The position numbers were made by a program, and so were the translations under genes. This document shows, piece by piece, positions 19,145 to 27,044 of a stretch of 64,000 nucleotides of DNA. The notes below the pieces were generated by a model. That model was not told the origin of the DNA. It ran no database searches and saw only the letters and a program-made list of their open reading frames with translations. The stretch's first letter is position 1, and the number at the start of each line of letters is the position of its first letter. Source of the stretch: Bacteroidia bacterium (lineage in GTDB: Bacteria > Bacteroidota > Bacteroidia > B-17B0 > Aurantibacillaceae). Location of the stretch: contig JAGNIU010000006.1 of assembly GCA_018000995.1 (NCBI GenBank), positions 62,001-126,000 of the forward strand, written 5' to 3'.

Positions 19145-19798
19145 TTAATTATTGTAAAGGCGCGCTAGTTCCAATTTTTTGTCGTTTCTTTTTTTCTTGT
19201 TGATAGATGATAAAATGGCGCCAGTCATACCAATGGTTCCTCCTATTGCAACACCTACCACTAAAGGAACAAACTCGCCGGAAATAACAGAAGCAATCAT
19301 GCCAATGTAAGGTGCACCAAGACCCACACCTAAACCAATTCCAAATCCACAGATGTATTGATTCTTTTTATACTGGCGCATTTGATAATACGTTTTCATC
19401 ATTGCATTTTTCTTCTCACCTTCAGGATGTGCTCTTACCATTTTAAATAATCTACTTTCACCTAAACCATTTCCTCTATAAATTAATCTGTTTCCGGTAA
19501 TAATTATTTTTTCAGAACTCGTTTCAGCATCCACTATTTTAAATTCTGTAGCTTTTACTACAGGGGCCACAACTTTAAATGAATCAATATGTCCGCCTGC
19601 ATATTTAATTAAACTGACATCACTTTTCTCCACCACGTATTTTGGTCCTTGCAAATTATCGAAGCGGTTATAATTAATTTCAGTTAAGCCGACTTCGTTT
19701 ACCTTTACGGCTTGCACATCACCACTACGGAAACGAATGGTGTCTTGAGCTTTAGCACCATTCAAAATAACCAAAAGCATTAAAATTATTTTCTTCAT
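19145..19798 (-). CDS. Tandem paralogous membrane protein 2 of 3
   Basis: 217 aa with a signal peptide (ending AKA before QD), the N-terminal domain DTIRFRSGDVQAVKVNEVG...YNRFDNLQGPKYVVEKSD, and two glycine-rich membrane segments near 150-195 (ICGFGIGLGVGLGAP and VVGVAIGGTIGMTGA). It is clearly homologous to the neighbours on both sides. Glycine-zipper-like helices suggest oligomerisation in the membrane. No enzyme motif is seen. Confidence 0.7.
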   Translation of the reverse strand: MKKIILMLLVILNGAKAQDTIRFRSGDVQAVKVNEVGLTEINYNRFDNLQGPKYVVEKSDVSLIKYAGGHIDSFKVVAPVVKATEFKIVDAETSSEKIIITGNRLIYRGNGLGESRLFKMVRAHPEGEKKNAMMKTYYQMRQYKKNQYICGFGIGLGVGLGAPYIGMIASVISGEFVPLVVGVAIGGTIGMTGAILSSINKKKRNDKKLELARLYNN

Positions 19799-19817
19799 AA
19801 TTCCAATTTATACAGAC

Positions 19818-20477
19818 TTAATTGCCATTATACATTTTCGCAATCTTTAAGCGTGTGGCGTAACGTTTGTTTTTATTTACGGTGGCGATAATAGATCCGC
19901 TAATGCACACGGCCGAACCTAATACAAATACACCGCCGGCGGCATCGCCGCTTGCAACAGCAAAAATGGTTGAAGTTATCATCCCACCAAACATCATAAA
20001 TAAACCAATGTTACGGTTATAGCGGTAAACGCTAACTCTGCTAAAATCTTTTATCATTAGATTTTTAAGACCTTGATCGGGATGTTTTTTTATAACACCA
20101 AATAAAGCATTATCACTTAATTTTCGGTGGTCGTAAAATAACTTTTGCTTTCCTACAATTTGTATTTTTTGAAGCCCCTCCTCTTTCGGAACAAAATCAA
20201 CGTAAGCTGGAGTTTCTACTACAGGCTCATTTACTTTTGGTTTGGCAACTGCAAATGTATCCAGCATTCCGTTTACATAGCGGATATACCTTACTTCGTT
20301 AATTGGCACAATATAAACCGGACCGGTAATATTATCCCAGCGGTTATATTTAATTTCTACATCTGTAATTTCGCTCACTTTAACTGCAGCTGCTCTGCCA
20401 TCGGTAAAACGAATGGTGTCTTGTGCCGTTAATTTCAGTATCGAAATAAAGAGTAGAAAAACCAGTTTTTTCATCAT
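19818..20477 (-). CDS. Tandem paralogous membrane protein 1 of 3
   Basis: 219 aa; signal peptide (ending LTA before QD), N-terminal domain DTIRFTDGRAAAVKVSEI...YNRWDNITGPVYIVPINE, and two C-terminal hydrophobic segments (about 150-195). It is the first gene of the three-paralogue operon; the leader upstream contains the dispersed repeat array. Two adjacent ATG codons can serve as the start. The function is unknown. Confidence 0.7.
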   Translation of the reverse strand: MMKKLVFLLFISILKLTAQDTIRFTDGRAAAVKVSEITDVEIKYNRWDNITGPVYIVPINEVRYIRYVNGMLDTFAVAKPKVNEPVVETPAYVDFVPKEEGLQKIQIVGKQKLFYDHRKLSDNALFGVIKKHPDQGLKNLMIKDFSRVSVYRYNRNIGLFMMFGGMITSTIFAVASGDAAGGVFVLGSAVCISGSIIATVNKNKRYATRLKIAKMYNGN

Positions 20478-20580
20478 TTAAATTTACAATAAATATTTGG
20501 TTTTACATAAGGAGTGACCTTATTGGAGAACGAGTGTTTTTACAAATTGCGTTTGTGCATTTTTGAATGAACTAAATTTT

Positions 20581-20759
20581 ACCCCTCCGTCGCTTCGCGC
20601 CACCTCCCCTTGTAAAGGGGAGGAAATGTTTCACGTATATAAATTAGAAGTGTTCTCGTATTTATACTAGCGATTTCAATTTGAAAACCGAAAAGTTTTC
20701 GTGCCGACGATTTCAATTTGGAAGAACAGTGGGTTTTTAGAAGAGACAACTACAGTCAT
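20581..20759 (+). repeat. Dispersed hairpin repeat, tandem copy 1
   Basis: Begins ACCCCTCCGTCGCTTCGCG, then the CCTCCCCTTGTAAAGGGGAGG hairpin and a segment running AAATGTTTCACGTATATAAAT...CGATTTCAATTTG. The same text, with a few changes, restarts at 20763, so this is a direct tandem duplication of about 180 bp in the non-coding gap between the aminotransferase and the membrane-protein operon. Confidence 0.7.
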
Positions 20760-20762
20760 CAC

Positions 20763-20961
20763 ACCCCTCCGTCGCTGCGCGCCACCTCCCCTTGTAAAGG
20801 GGAGGAAATGTTTCACGTATATAAATTAGAAGTGTTCTCGTATTGGCGCAACGATTTCAAGTAGAGACCGCAAAAGATTTCGTGCCGATGATTTCTATAT
20901 GGAAGATGAAAATTTCTCCCCCTTTACAAGTGGGAGTACTCCGCGTCGCTTAGGGAGGGGG
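20763..20961 (+). repeat. Dispersed hairpin repeat, tandem copy 2
   Basis: Second copy of the 20581 repeat (ACCCCTCCGTCGCTGCGCG, the same hairpin, the same GAAATGTTTCACGTATA tract). It ends with an inverted terminus, CTCCCCCTTTACAAGTGGGAG...GGGAGGGGGT. The opposite ends therefore form a long inverted repeat, as in the 16947 element. The gap 20478-20968 contains nothing else that I can identify. Confidence 0.7.
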
Positions 20962-20968
20962 TCGGAGA

Positions 20969-22111
20969 CTACAGCTTATTCATAATCTGCGCCGCTTTCT
21001 CGAGTGTTTCCTCTTTTTTAGCAAAGCAGAAACGTAACAATTTATTATCTGTTTGTTTTGAATAAAAAACTGAAAGTGGTACACTCGCTAACTTTTTTTC
21101 TTTTGTTAAACGAATGGCGAAGTCTGTATCCTTCTCATCAGAAATATTTTTGTAATTCAATAATTGAAAATAAGTTCCGGTACAAGGCTCGATTTGGAAA
21201 CGTGAAGGAGAAATTAATTTCTGAAAGTAATCCCGTTTTTGTTGATAGAAGTTTTTTAAGTCTAAATAGTTTTTTGAATCTGCTAAAAAATCGGCGAGTG
21301 CTAATTGAAAAGGATGATTCACCGCAAACACTAAAAACTGATGTACTTTTCTGAATTCATTCATTAATTCTTTTGGCGCGGCTACATAACCAATTTTCCA
21401 TCCAGTGGTGTGAACTGTTTTTCCGAAGGAAGAAATAATAAACGATTGTGAGCGGAGTTGTTCGAATCGCGCTACACTTTGGTGGGGTTTATTATCGAAA
21501 GCCATGTGTTCGTACACTTCATCACTCAACACAATAATATTTTTTCCGGTGACAATGTTTTGTAATTCTTTTAAATCATTTTCGTTTAATACTGTTCCGC
21601 TTGGGTTATGCGGCGTATTAATAATTATCATTTTTGTTTTTGCATTTACTTTTTGTTTTACCTCTTCCCAATTAATAGTAAAGTTGGGATAAGATAATTG
21701 TAAAGGCACTGCTATTCCACCGTGAACTTCAATAGCGGGAACATAACAATCGTAAGCGGGTTCAAAAATAATTACTTCATCTCCTTTATTAATAAACGCA
21801 GCAATAGCAGTATAAATTCCCTGTGTTGCACCTGCGGTAATTGTTATTTCTGTATCGGGATTATAGTTTGCGTTATAACAAGTTTTAATTATTTCAGCAA
21901 TGCGTTCGCGTAATTGTATAACACCTTGCATGGGCGCGTACTGATTAAACCCGGCGTTCATGTGTTTTTGTGCAAGTTCTAATAATAGCGGATTACAAGA
22001 AAAATCAGGAAAGCCCTGCGATAAATTAATTGCATTATGTTCACGCGCCAAGCCACTCATGACTGTAAAAATGGTGGTGCCTATATTGGGGAGTTTACTT
22101 TGTATTTGCAT
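20969..22111 (-). CDS. PLP-dependent methionine/aromatic aminotransferase
   Basis: 380 aa class I/II aminotransferase of fold type I. Motifs are NLSQGFPDF near the N-terminus, AGATQGIYTAI, NTPHNPSGT, LSDEVYEHM and the PLP lysine (about K230) in SSFGKTVHTTGWKIGY, with the substrate-carboxylate Arg in LLRFCFAKK. The sequence resembles YbdL-type methionine aminotransferases and kynurenine aminotransferases. The likely role is transamination of methionine or aromatic amino acids in the cytoplasm. It is monocistronic. Confidence 0.9.
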   Translation of the reverse strand: MQIQSKLPNIGTTIFTVMSGLAREHNAINLSQGFPDFSCNPLLLELAQKHMNAGFNQYAPMQGVIQLRERIAEIIKTCYNANYNPDTEITITAGATQGIYTAIAAFINKGDEVIIFEPAYDCYVPAIEVHGGIAVPLQLSYPNFTINWEEVKQKVNAKTKMIIINTPHNPSGTVLNENDLKELQNIVTGKNIIVLSDEVYEHMAFDNKPHQSVARFEQLRSQSFIISSFGKTVHTTGWKIGYVAAPKELMNEFRKVHQFLVFAVNHPFQLALADFLADSKNYLDLKNFYQQKRDYFQKLISPSRFQIEPCTGTYFQLLNYKNISDEKDTDFAIRLTKEKKLASVPLSVFYSKQTDNKLLRFCFAKKEETLEKAAQIMNKL

Positions 22112-22188
22112 CCTAGCTCTTTTGCTTTAAAAATACAATTAAAATGTAACTTTTTTGTACCTTCCCTCGTCTTACTTAAAAATTAAAT

Positions 22189-22998
22189 ATGCGCCATCTC
22201 TGTTTTTACTTTTTCCTGATATTTTTTATTACAGGTCATTCTCAAACCATTATAAAATGCAGGGTGCTCGATAGCGCAAGCAAAGCCCCTGTTGAATTTG
22301 CCAATGCAGGTATTGTTTCTAAAGCGTTTGGAACTGTGACCAATGAAAAAGGTGAATTTTCGTTGAATGTACCGGACAGTTTAATGAATGAAAAAATAAG
22401 AATTTCCATTCTTGGTTATAGAAGCAAAAACATTCTTTTAAAAAACCTCATCAACACCCCGGTTGTTTATCTTTCTGAGTCGTCTTATAATTTATCTGAA
22501 GTTTCTGTAAAACCTAAAAAAACAAAACATAAAATTCTTGGTAATGAAACTACATCAAAGATGGCGACTTGTGGTTTTACCTCTAACAAACTCGGTTGTG
22601 AATTGGGCGTGAAATTAAATATCAAACACAAGGAGACGCAATTAAAAAAATTATCGTTCAACATCGTGAGCAATGTTTACGATAGTTTGATTTTCCGCGT
22701 AAACATTTATAAAAAAGATGCAGATGGTCAGCCCGGCGAAAATCTTCTCACTAAAAGTTTATTCGTTATCCCGCAAACACAAACGGGTTTGGTAGAAGTT
22801 GATCTCTCACAATTATATTTGTTTGTAGATGATGATGTGTTTGTTACTATAGAATGGATTAAAGATTATGGTGATACAACTGGACTTTACTTTTCCTGTC
22901 AACTATTCGGAAACACCTGGTACCGACAAGCCAGTCAGGATAAATGGAATCATCTCTCCGCAGTGGGCGTTGGTTTGTTTGTTGATGTAACCTATTAA
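22189..22998 (+). CDS. Secreted carboxypeptidase-regulatory-like domain protein
   Basis: 269 aa with a signal peptide (about 1-18, ending GHS before QT). Residues about 20-90 are a CarboxypepD_reg-like beta sandwich (CRVLDSASKAPVEFANAG, TNEKGEFSLNV, ISILGYRS), usual at the N-terminus of TonB-dependent receptors but here alone. The C-terminal 150 residues form an unknown beta-rich domain. The gene is the last chromosomal gene before the island and ends about 290 bases left of the attachment site. Confidence 0.75.
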   Translation: MRHLCFYFFLIFFITGHSQTIIKCRVLDSASKAPVEFANAGIVSKAFGTVTNEKGEFSLNVPDSLMNEKIRISILGYRSKNILLKNLINTPVVYLSESSYNLSEVSVKPKKTKHKILGNETTSKMATCGFTSNKLGCELGVKLNIKHKETQLKKLSFNIVSNVYDSLIFRVNIYKKDADGQPGENLLTKSLFVIPQTQTGLVEVDLSQLYLFVDDDVFVTIEWIKDYGDTTGLYFSCQLFGNTWYRQASQDKWNHLSAVGVGLFVDVTY

Positions 22999-23260
22999 AT
23001 AAAGAAAAGCCATAAAATACCCTATTTTAACAAATAAATGCCTAAAATTGGCTGAAAACTTATAATAATCCGTCAATTATTGAAATTTTTGAACGAAATA
23101 CCTAGGCGGACAAGATGACTCTTTTAAACTGAACCTAATTTATGGGAACAAAAAATATACCGATTTATGAGGTTTTTATGTTAAAATATGAGTGTTTTGA
23201 TGAATAATTTGGTGTTTTAGTGGTTTTTCAAGTCCTTTCTTGAAAATGTCATAAAACAAA

Positions 23261-23287
23261 AAACCCTCCGTAGAATACAGAGGGTTT
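23261..23287 (-). terminator. Hairpin left of attL, probable original tRNA-Cys terminator
   Basis: AAACCCTC-N11-GAGGGTTT inverted repeat followed on the minus strand by a T-rich run. It lies directly beyond the 12-base tRNA-Cys 3' remnant within attL. Before integration it would have followed the tRNA gene, so it is most simply the host terminator displaced by the island. Confidence 0.55.
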
Positions 23288-23303
23288 TCAGAGGTCCCGA
23301 GCG
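23287..23303. other. attL: 17-bp direct repeat, tRNA-Cys 3' end duplicate
   Basis: TTCAGAGGTCCCGAGCG here is repeated exactly at 61409-61425, where it forms the 3' end of an intact tRNA-Cys gene. Only this stretch is shared; the flanking sequences diverge immediately. It marks the left boundary of the island, next to the integrase gene. The gene-free stretch 22999-23510 holds this site, the hairpin and the arm repeats, and nothing else I recognise. Confidence 0.88.
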
Positions 23304-23421
23304 AAGCGTTTTAAAGTATTTTTGGGTAACGACCAAGTTACCTTAAACGCTCTATATCAATATGATTCAAAAAAATTCGTCCATTCATAGGTGCTTTCAA
23401 GGCGACCTGAAATTACCAGGG

Positions 23422-23443
23422 TTTGCCACACCTTTTGCCACAC
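23422..23443 (+). repeat. Left arm-type repeat pair (2 x TTTGCCACAC)
   Basis: TTTGCCACAC at 23422 and again at 23434, a 12-bp pitch. An identical pair with the same pitch and orientation is at 61334-61355 near the other end of the island. Their location between attL and the integrase, and their recurrence, fit binding sites of the integrase N-terminal arm-binding domain. Confidence 0.65.
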
Positions 23444-23510
23444 CACTATTATATCAATTCAAAGAAACTAATCGTCAATCGTATCGTAAACAAATATAAC
23501 CATAAATTAT

Positions 23511-24782
23511 ATGCAAGTTAAATTTTATACGAGAAACGTTGCCAAGGAAAAGGAAAAGCCCCAAGACGAAAGTAAACTACAAGTTAAGGTTAACGGCCAA
23601 ACACAACCTGTCTGGGCTTATCTCACTTATCATGGCCAAAGGCTAAGAATTTCAACAAAAATAAATGTGTCACCCGATGAATGGAATGCTAACAAACAAA
23701 AAATTCGAGGTGAAGGAATAGAGGTGGCTGATTATAATGAAAGGCTCTTCAATATAAAAGAGGAAGCTTATAAAATCTATCGGGACTCATTAAAAAATAA
23801 TAAACGGCTTACTACCGATGCTCTTAGACATAAACTGTTACCTATTATCTTTCCTGATAAATATGTCAAGCCAAGTGAAAACGAAAACTTGCTCACTTTC
23901 CTTCAGGATTACATTGAGCATAATCCAAAAAACATTAAAAAAGGAACGATGAAGGCCTACATGCAACTCGTTCCAATATTTCAAGACTTGATGAAGCGTC
24001 GAGGAAAATCTTTTATTGAATTTGATTCAATCGACTTAACCTGGTCTGAGTATTTTACTTCTTATTTGTATAAGAGCAGGAATCATAGCATGAACACTGT
24101 AGCCAAGCACATCAAAAATGTAAAAGCCTTGATGAAAAGAGCGCTGCTCAAAGAAAAGCATTCCAATATCAAATTCATGAATATGACCAAGAACTGGAAA
24201 GATTCTGACGCTATATATTTGAATGAAGACGAACTTAAAAGCATTTACGCTTTGAAATTGTCGCCAGAATTGGAAGATTCACGCAACATCTTAATTTTTT
24301 CATGTCTCACTGGACTCCGATTCTCGGACGTATCTAATTTAAAAAAACACCATTGGAAGGGAAACTGCATTGAAATTCGAACAGTTAAAACGGAAGACCC
24401 TTTGAGAATTCCTTTAAGGAAAACCGCTGTTGATATACTTGAAAGATACGAGGGCACATTCCCAGAAATGCATTTGCCGAAATACAATAAGCAAATAAAA
24501 GAAATTGGTTCAATGATTGACAGTTTAAAAACTGAAGAAGGAACTTTTCATAACAAAGGAGGAGAAAAGCAGGAGTTTGTTCGCAAGAAGTTTGAAATGA
24601 TACAGTCTCACACTGGTCGCCGCTCTTTTGCAACTAACGAATATCTGAATGGAACCGATTTAACTTTAATTCGTGCGGTCACTGGTCATAAAACTGAAAA
24701 GGATTTCTTTCGATATATCAAAGTGAAGCAGAAACAGAATGCAGATAAATTGGGCAAGATATTTGACAAGCGAAAGTTTTAA
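23511..24782 (+). CDS. int: Tyrosine recombinase (island integrase)
   Basis: 423 aa. Residues about 1-100 are the arm-DNA-binding domain, 105-215 the SAM-like core-binding domain, and 220-423 the catalytic domain. Catalytic residues are visible: R270 (LTGLRFSDV), H367-x-x-R370 (SHTGRRSFA), H393 (TGHKT) and nucleophile Y402 (FFRYIKV). This is the Bacteroidota integrase type seen in conjugative transposons and islands. It cuts and joins the 17-bp tRNA-Cys core; the paired TTTGCCACAC repeats on both ends are its probable arm sites. The start is the ATG at 23511; the gene reads away from attL and converges with hipA. Confidence 0.95.
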   Translation: MQVKFYTRNVAKEKEKPQDESKLQVKVNGQTQPVWAYLTYHGQRLRISTKINVSPDEWNANKQKIRGEGIEVADYNERLFNIKEEAYKIYRDSLKNNKRLTTDALRHKLLPIIFPDKYVKPSENENLLTFLQDYIEHNPKNIKKGTMKAYMQLVPIFQDLMKRRGKSFIEFDSIDLTWSEYFTSYLYKSRNHSMNTVAKHIKNVKALMKRALLKEKHSNIKFMNMTKNWKDSDAIYLNEDELKSIYALKLSPELEDSRNILIFSCLTGLRFSDVSNLKKHHWKGNCIEIRTVKTEDPLRIPLRKTAVDILERYEGTFPEMHLPKYNKQIKEIGSMIDSLKTEEGTFHNKGGEKQEFVRKKFEMIQSHTGRRSFATNEYLNGTDLTLIRAVTGHKTEKDFFRYIKVKQKQNADKLGKIFDKRKF

Positions 24783-24783
24783 A

Positions 24784-26073
24784 TTATAAAATCAATAAAG
24801 TCTTTTTAATTGAACTGGTAAGTTTTTGGTTAACTTCAACCTTAGCAGCATACTGAGGCCAGTTATTAATAACGGAAGATACCTCGTCAATAATTTTATC
24901 TGCTTTTTTGATATTCATCTGCTTGCCAATCTTAACTAAGTCCTTTCGATTAATATCTTTTCGTTTACCACTAACACTTAAACAGTGCTGGCTTACCCAA
25001 TCACTGCCTGGTCGATAAGCGTGGCATACATCGTATGCTGGTGACAAACTCCATTTCCCATTTTGGCTCATTATGAAAGCGAAATTTTTTGTGTGGTCAT
25101 CACAGTTCCTTCCAATGACATTAAACACCATCCTTCTGTACATTTGCTCTGCCGCTGTAAACGGTAGACCTAATAAGCGCATTGTTTCAAAAAGTTGCTC
25201 GTAGCTATATAAATTAATTTCATTGAAGTCATAATGCTGCATGGCGCAGAAACTTTGAACGTGAATTTTTTTTCCTTTGTCTCTGTCGAAGCGTTTCGTC
25301 ATAAAATGCGCTCTTCCGTTTTCTTCTAACAGACGACTCTCGGTCATTTCGATTCCAGCATCAATAGCCATGTTATAATAAGCCATTTCGACTCTTCCAT
25401 ATCCACTTGAAGCGCCAAACTGCTTGTCAGTAACCCCATCAAATTTTATGAGCCAATGTGAGAATCCAGCAGGAGCATCTGCTTGGCCGCTTCGTATTTC
25501 TTTTGTTTTAGGATTAAATGCAATAACTGCTTTCGCTCTTGCTCCACCAGCTGACGTCCCTATTTTCAGAATATCCAATAGAGCTTTTTCTTCATTGGGT
25601 AATAATTTTGTTTTGAAATTTTTGCGGCCCGTTAATATTTGTTCGGCAATTTCTATCAAACTACTCAATTCAATTTTAGTTGCTTTATCCGTTGTCTTCT
25701 GCATTACAGGTTCAAACTCCAATGCGCCCATTCCTCTCTTTCCTATGAAGAGTAATTTTTCAACTGGATTTAAACTATCGGTTGGTCTTCCTTGGCGAGT
25801 GAGCCAGGCGTTAATCAATGCGTTTCCGTACTTGTCTGGAAGAGTATCCACTACTAAACCAGGCAAACCGCTGAATGTATTTGTCCGCCTCAATTCAGGG
25901 AATGCAAACACTTTCTTTTCGGCCTTACTTATAGGCATCTTGATTGGGGCCAGGTCTAATTTTTTCTTCAGGAAATTTCGCTCGTATTCAAAAGAGCCGA
26001 TTCCTGTGTCAGAGTCCCAAGCAATGGCTCCTACACGTTGATTCCAAATATTTACTATTGCAGTTGTAATCAT
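24784..26073 (-). CDS. hipA: HipA-family serine/threonine kinase toxin
   Basis: 429 aa from the ATG at 26073, which overlaps the hipB stop (TAATG); a TTG two codons upstream is possible. The N-terminal HipA domain (about 1-110) is followed by the kinase lobe, with LKIGTSAGGARAKAV (equivalent to the E. coli autophosphorylation-loop region), SHWLIKFDG, and the catalytic NCDDHTKNFAF with Asp325 and His327, then SPAYDVCH supplying the metal Asp. HipA kinases phosphorylate tRNA synthetases or other targets and slow growth. Full length and intact residues suggest an active toxin, kept in check by HipB. It converges with the integrase, one base apart. Confidence 0.92.
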   Translation of the reverse strand: MITTAIVNIWNQRVGAIAWDSDTGIGSFEYERNFLKKKLDLAPIKMPISKAEKKVFAFPELRRTNTFSGLPGLVVDTLPDKYGNALINAWLTRQGRPTDSLNPVEKLLFIGKRGMGALEFEPVMQKTTDKATKIELSSLIEIAEQILTGRKNFKTKLLPNEEKALLDILKIGTSAGGARAKAVIAFNPKTKEIRSGQADAPAGFSHWLIKFDGVTDKQFGASSGYGRVEMAYYNMAIDAGIEMTESRLLEENGRAHFMTKRFDRDKGKKIHVQSFCAMQHYDFNEINLYSYEQLFETMRLLGLPFTAAEQMYRRMVFNVIGRNCDDHTKNFAFIMSQNGKWSLSPAYDVCHAYRPGSDWVSQHCLSVSGKRKDINRKDLVKIGKQMNIKKADKIIDEVSSVINNWPQYAAKVEVNQKLTSSIKKTLLIL

Positions 26074-26417
26074 TACCAAGTGGATTTATTTTTTCGAGGG
26101 CCTTTCTTTGTTTTTGAAGCTCTTTTTCTTTGTTCCTGTTCCAGCTTTGCAAGTTGAAGAGGGCTTATTTGTTTTTGCACCTGGAACTGTTCTAATGTAT
26201 AAAGTAAATTTAGGGCTCGTAGGAGTTGAATAAAGGATGTTAGATTCGTTCTCTTTCCAGTTTCAAATTCAGCCAGTGTAGAACGATTAATTCCCGCTTC
26301 ATTTGCTAATTGAGCTTGCGTTTTGTTCTGGTCAATACGATGATGTCTTATGAAGCTGGCCAGCATCTCTATTAATCCGCTGTCCGTAAAACTGTTTATG
26401 TTGGTTTTTTCCGACAT
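26073..26417 (-). CDS. hipB: HipB-like XRE antitoxin / repressor
   Basis: 114 aa; the HTH_3 domain lies at about 15-80 (HRIDQNKTQAQLANEAG as first helices, INRSTLAEFETGKRTN as recognition helix), followed by a Lys/Arg-rich tail. It should bind HipA and repress the operon. The upstream region carries three perfect 18-bp palindromes and a fourth imperfect one overlapping the start codon, which are its probable operators. Translation of hipA is coupled by the TAATG overlap. Confidence 0.92.
   Translation of the reverse strand: MSEKTNINSFTDSGLIEMLASFIRHHRIDQNKTQAQLANEAGINRSTLAEFETGKRTNLTSFIQLLRALNLLYTLEQFQVQKQISPLQLAKLEQEQRKRASKTKKGPRKNKSTW
26399..26416. promoter_or_regulatory. HipB operator, imperfect copy overlapping hipB start
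   Basis: On the minus strand this reads TGTCGGAAAAAACCAACA, within hipB codons 1-6. It matches the TGTCGG-N6-CCGACA operator in the first half and at 4 of 6 positions in the second. Binding here would block the start of translation as well as transcription. Confidence 0.5.
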
Positions 26418-26439
26418 TAAGGTTGTTTTTAGCTGTTAA

Positions 26440-26457
26440 TGTCGGCTTTTTCCGACA
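26440..26457. promoter_or_regulatory. HipB operator 1
   Basis: TGTCGGCTTTTTCCGACA, a perfect 6-bp inverted repeat around a 6-bp spacer, 23 bases upstream of hipB. The design matches that of E. coli hip operators (inverted repeat with an eight-base spacer), although the bases differ. Confidence 0.8.
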
Positions 26458-26475
26458 AATATTTTTTGTTTGAAT

Positions 26476-26493
26476 TGTCGGCTTTTTCCGACA
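26476..26493. promoter_or_regulatory. HipB operator 2
   Basis: Identical 18-bp copy of TGTCGG-CTTTTT-CCGACA, 36 bp from operator 1. Confidence 0.8.
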
Positions 26494-26516
26494 TTATAAG
26501 CAAATATACGCATTAA

Positions 26517-26534
26517 TGTCGGCTTTTTCCGACA
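26517..26534. promoter_or_regulatory. HipB operator 3
   Basis: Third identical 18-bp copy, 41 bp from operator 2. The spacing is close to multiples of helical turns, which would allow cooperative binding and DNA bending as in E. coli hipBA. Confidence 0.8.
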
Positions 26535-26651
26535 AAAATACGTATACGATGAATGCATGATGCGCATCTAATAGATTACCAATGAATTAGATGTAAAAAT
26601 GTTCGAATTGGCTCGTAAATAAACGAATGCATCTCGATTTTCTATTTCTAC

Positions 26652-27020
26652 TTAAGCAGCCTTTTTGAAATCTGGTTTGTTGTTTTTAGGGCTTCTTGCA
26701 GCTTGCTCGAATTGAACTACGTTATACACCTTAAATCGACCTTGTTGTCGGTCATGAACGTAAACGTTCTTCTTCCATTGATGAAACGTTTTTTTACTTA
26801 TCCGATATTCATTCAGAAAATAGTCCATGTGCATATATTCTTTCATACGAGAAACATTTGAAGTCAGGATTTTTTCCTGCTTGATAATAGTGCGTATCAC
26901 TTCTTGCAATTCTGGACATTGCAAGAGTCGGTTTAAGATTGACTCATGCGATTCCTGTTCCATTTTCTTTAGCGCTAAAAGCAATGCTTCCATTAATAAG
27001 CTATTTGATTTATTATTCAT
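26652..27020 (-). CDS. Small MerR/excisionase-like DNA-binding protein
   Basis: 122 aa. Residues 1-60 are helical; residues about 65-115 (YFLNEYRISKKTFHQWKKN...QGRFKVYNVVQFEQA) read as a helix-turn-helix plus beta-hairpin wing, the layout of excisionase/HTH_17 proteins common in Bacteroidota mobile elements. It could direct excision or act as a regulator. A GACCTATG motif overlaps its start codon. It lies 24 bases downstream of the larger HTH/replication-type gene at 27045-28076, in the same direction. Confidence 0.6.
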   Translation of the reverse strand: MNNKSNSLLMEALLLALKKMEQESHESILNRLLQCPELQEVIRTIIKQEKILTSNVSRMKEYMHMDYFLNEYRISKKTFHQWKKNVYVHDRQQGRFKVYNVVQFEQAARSPKNNKPDFKKAA

Positions 27021-27025
27021 AGGTC
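27018..27025 (-). promoter_or_regulatory. GACCTAT leader motif (overlaps start codon)
   Basis: On the minus strand GACCTATG, whose last three bases are the ATG of the 26652-27020 gene. It is one of seven similar motifs in the island. Confidence 0.35.
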
Positions 27026-27044
27026 TTGATTAATTAAAAAAAGA

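Noticed and set aside
23287-23303. A second tRNA gene at the left boundary
   Set aside because: Only 12 bases of the tRNA 3' end are present; the rest does not fold into a tRNA.
26073-26534. The TGTCGG palindromes as a terminator array or transposon ends
   Set aside because: Three exact copies with equal architecture directly upstream of an XRE antitoxin are better explained as operators.
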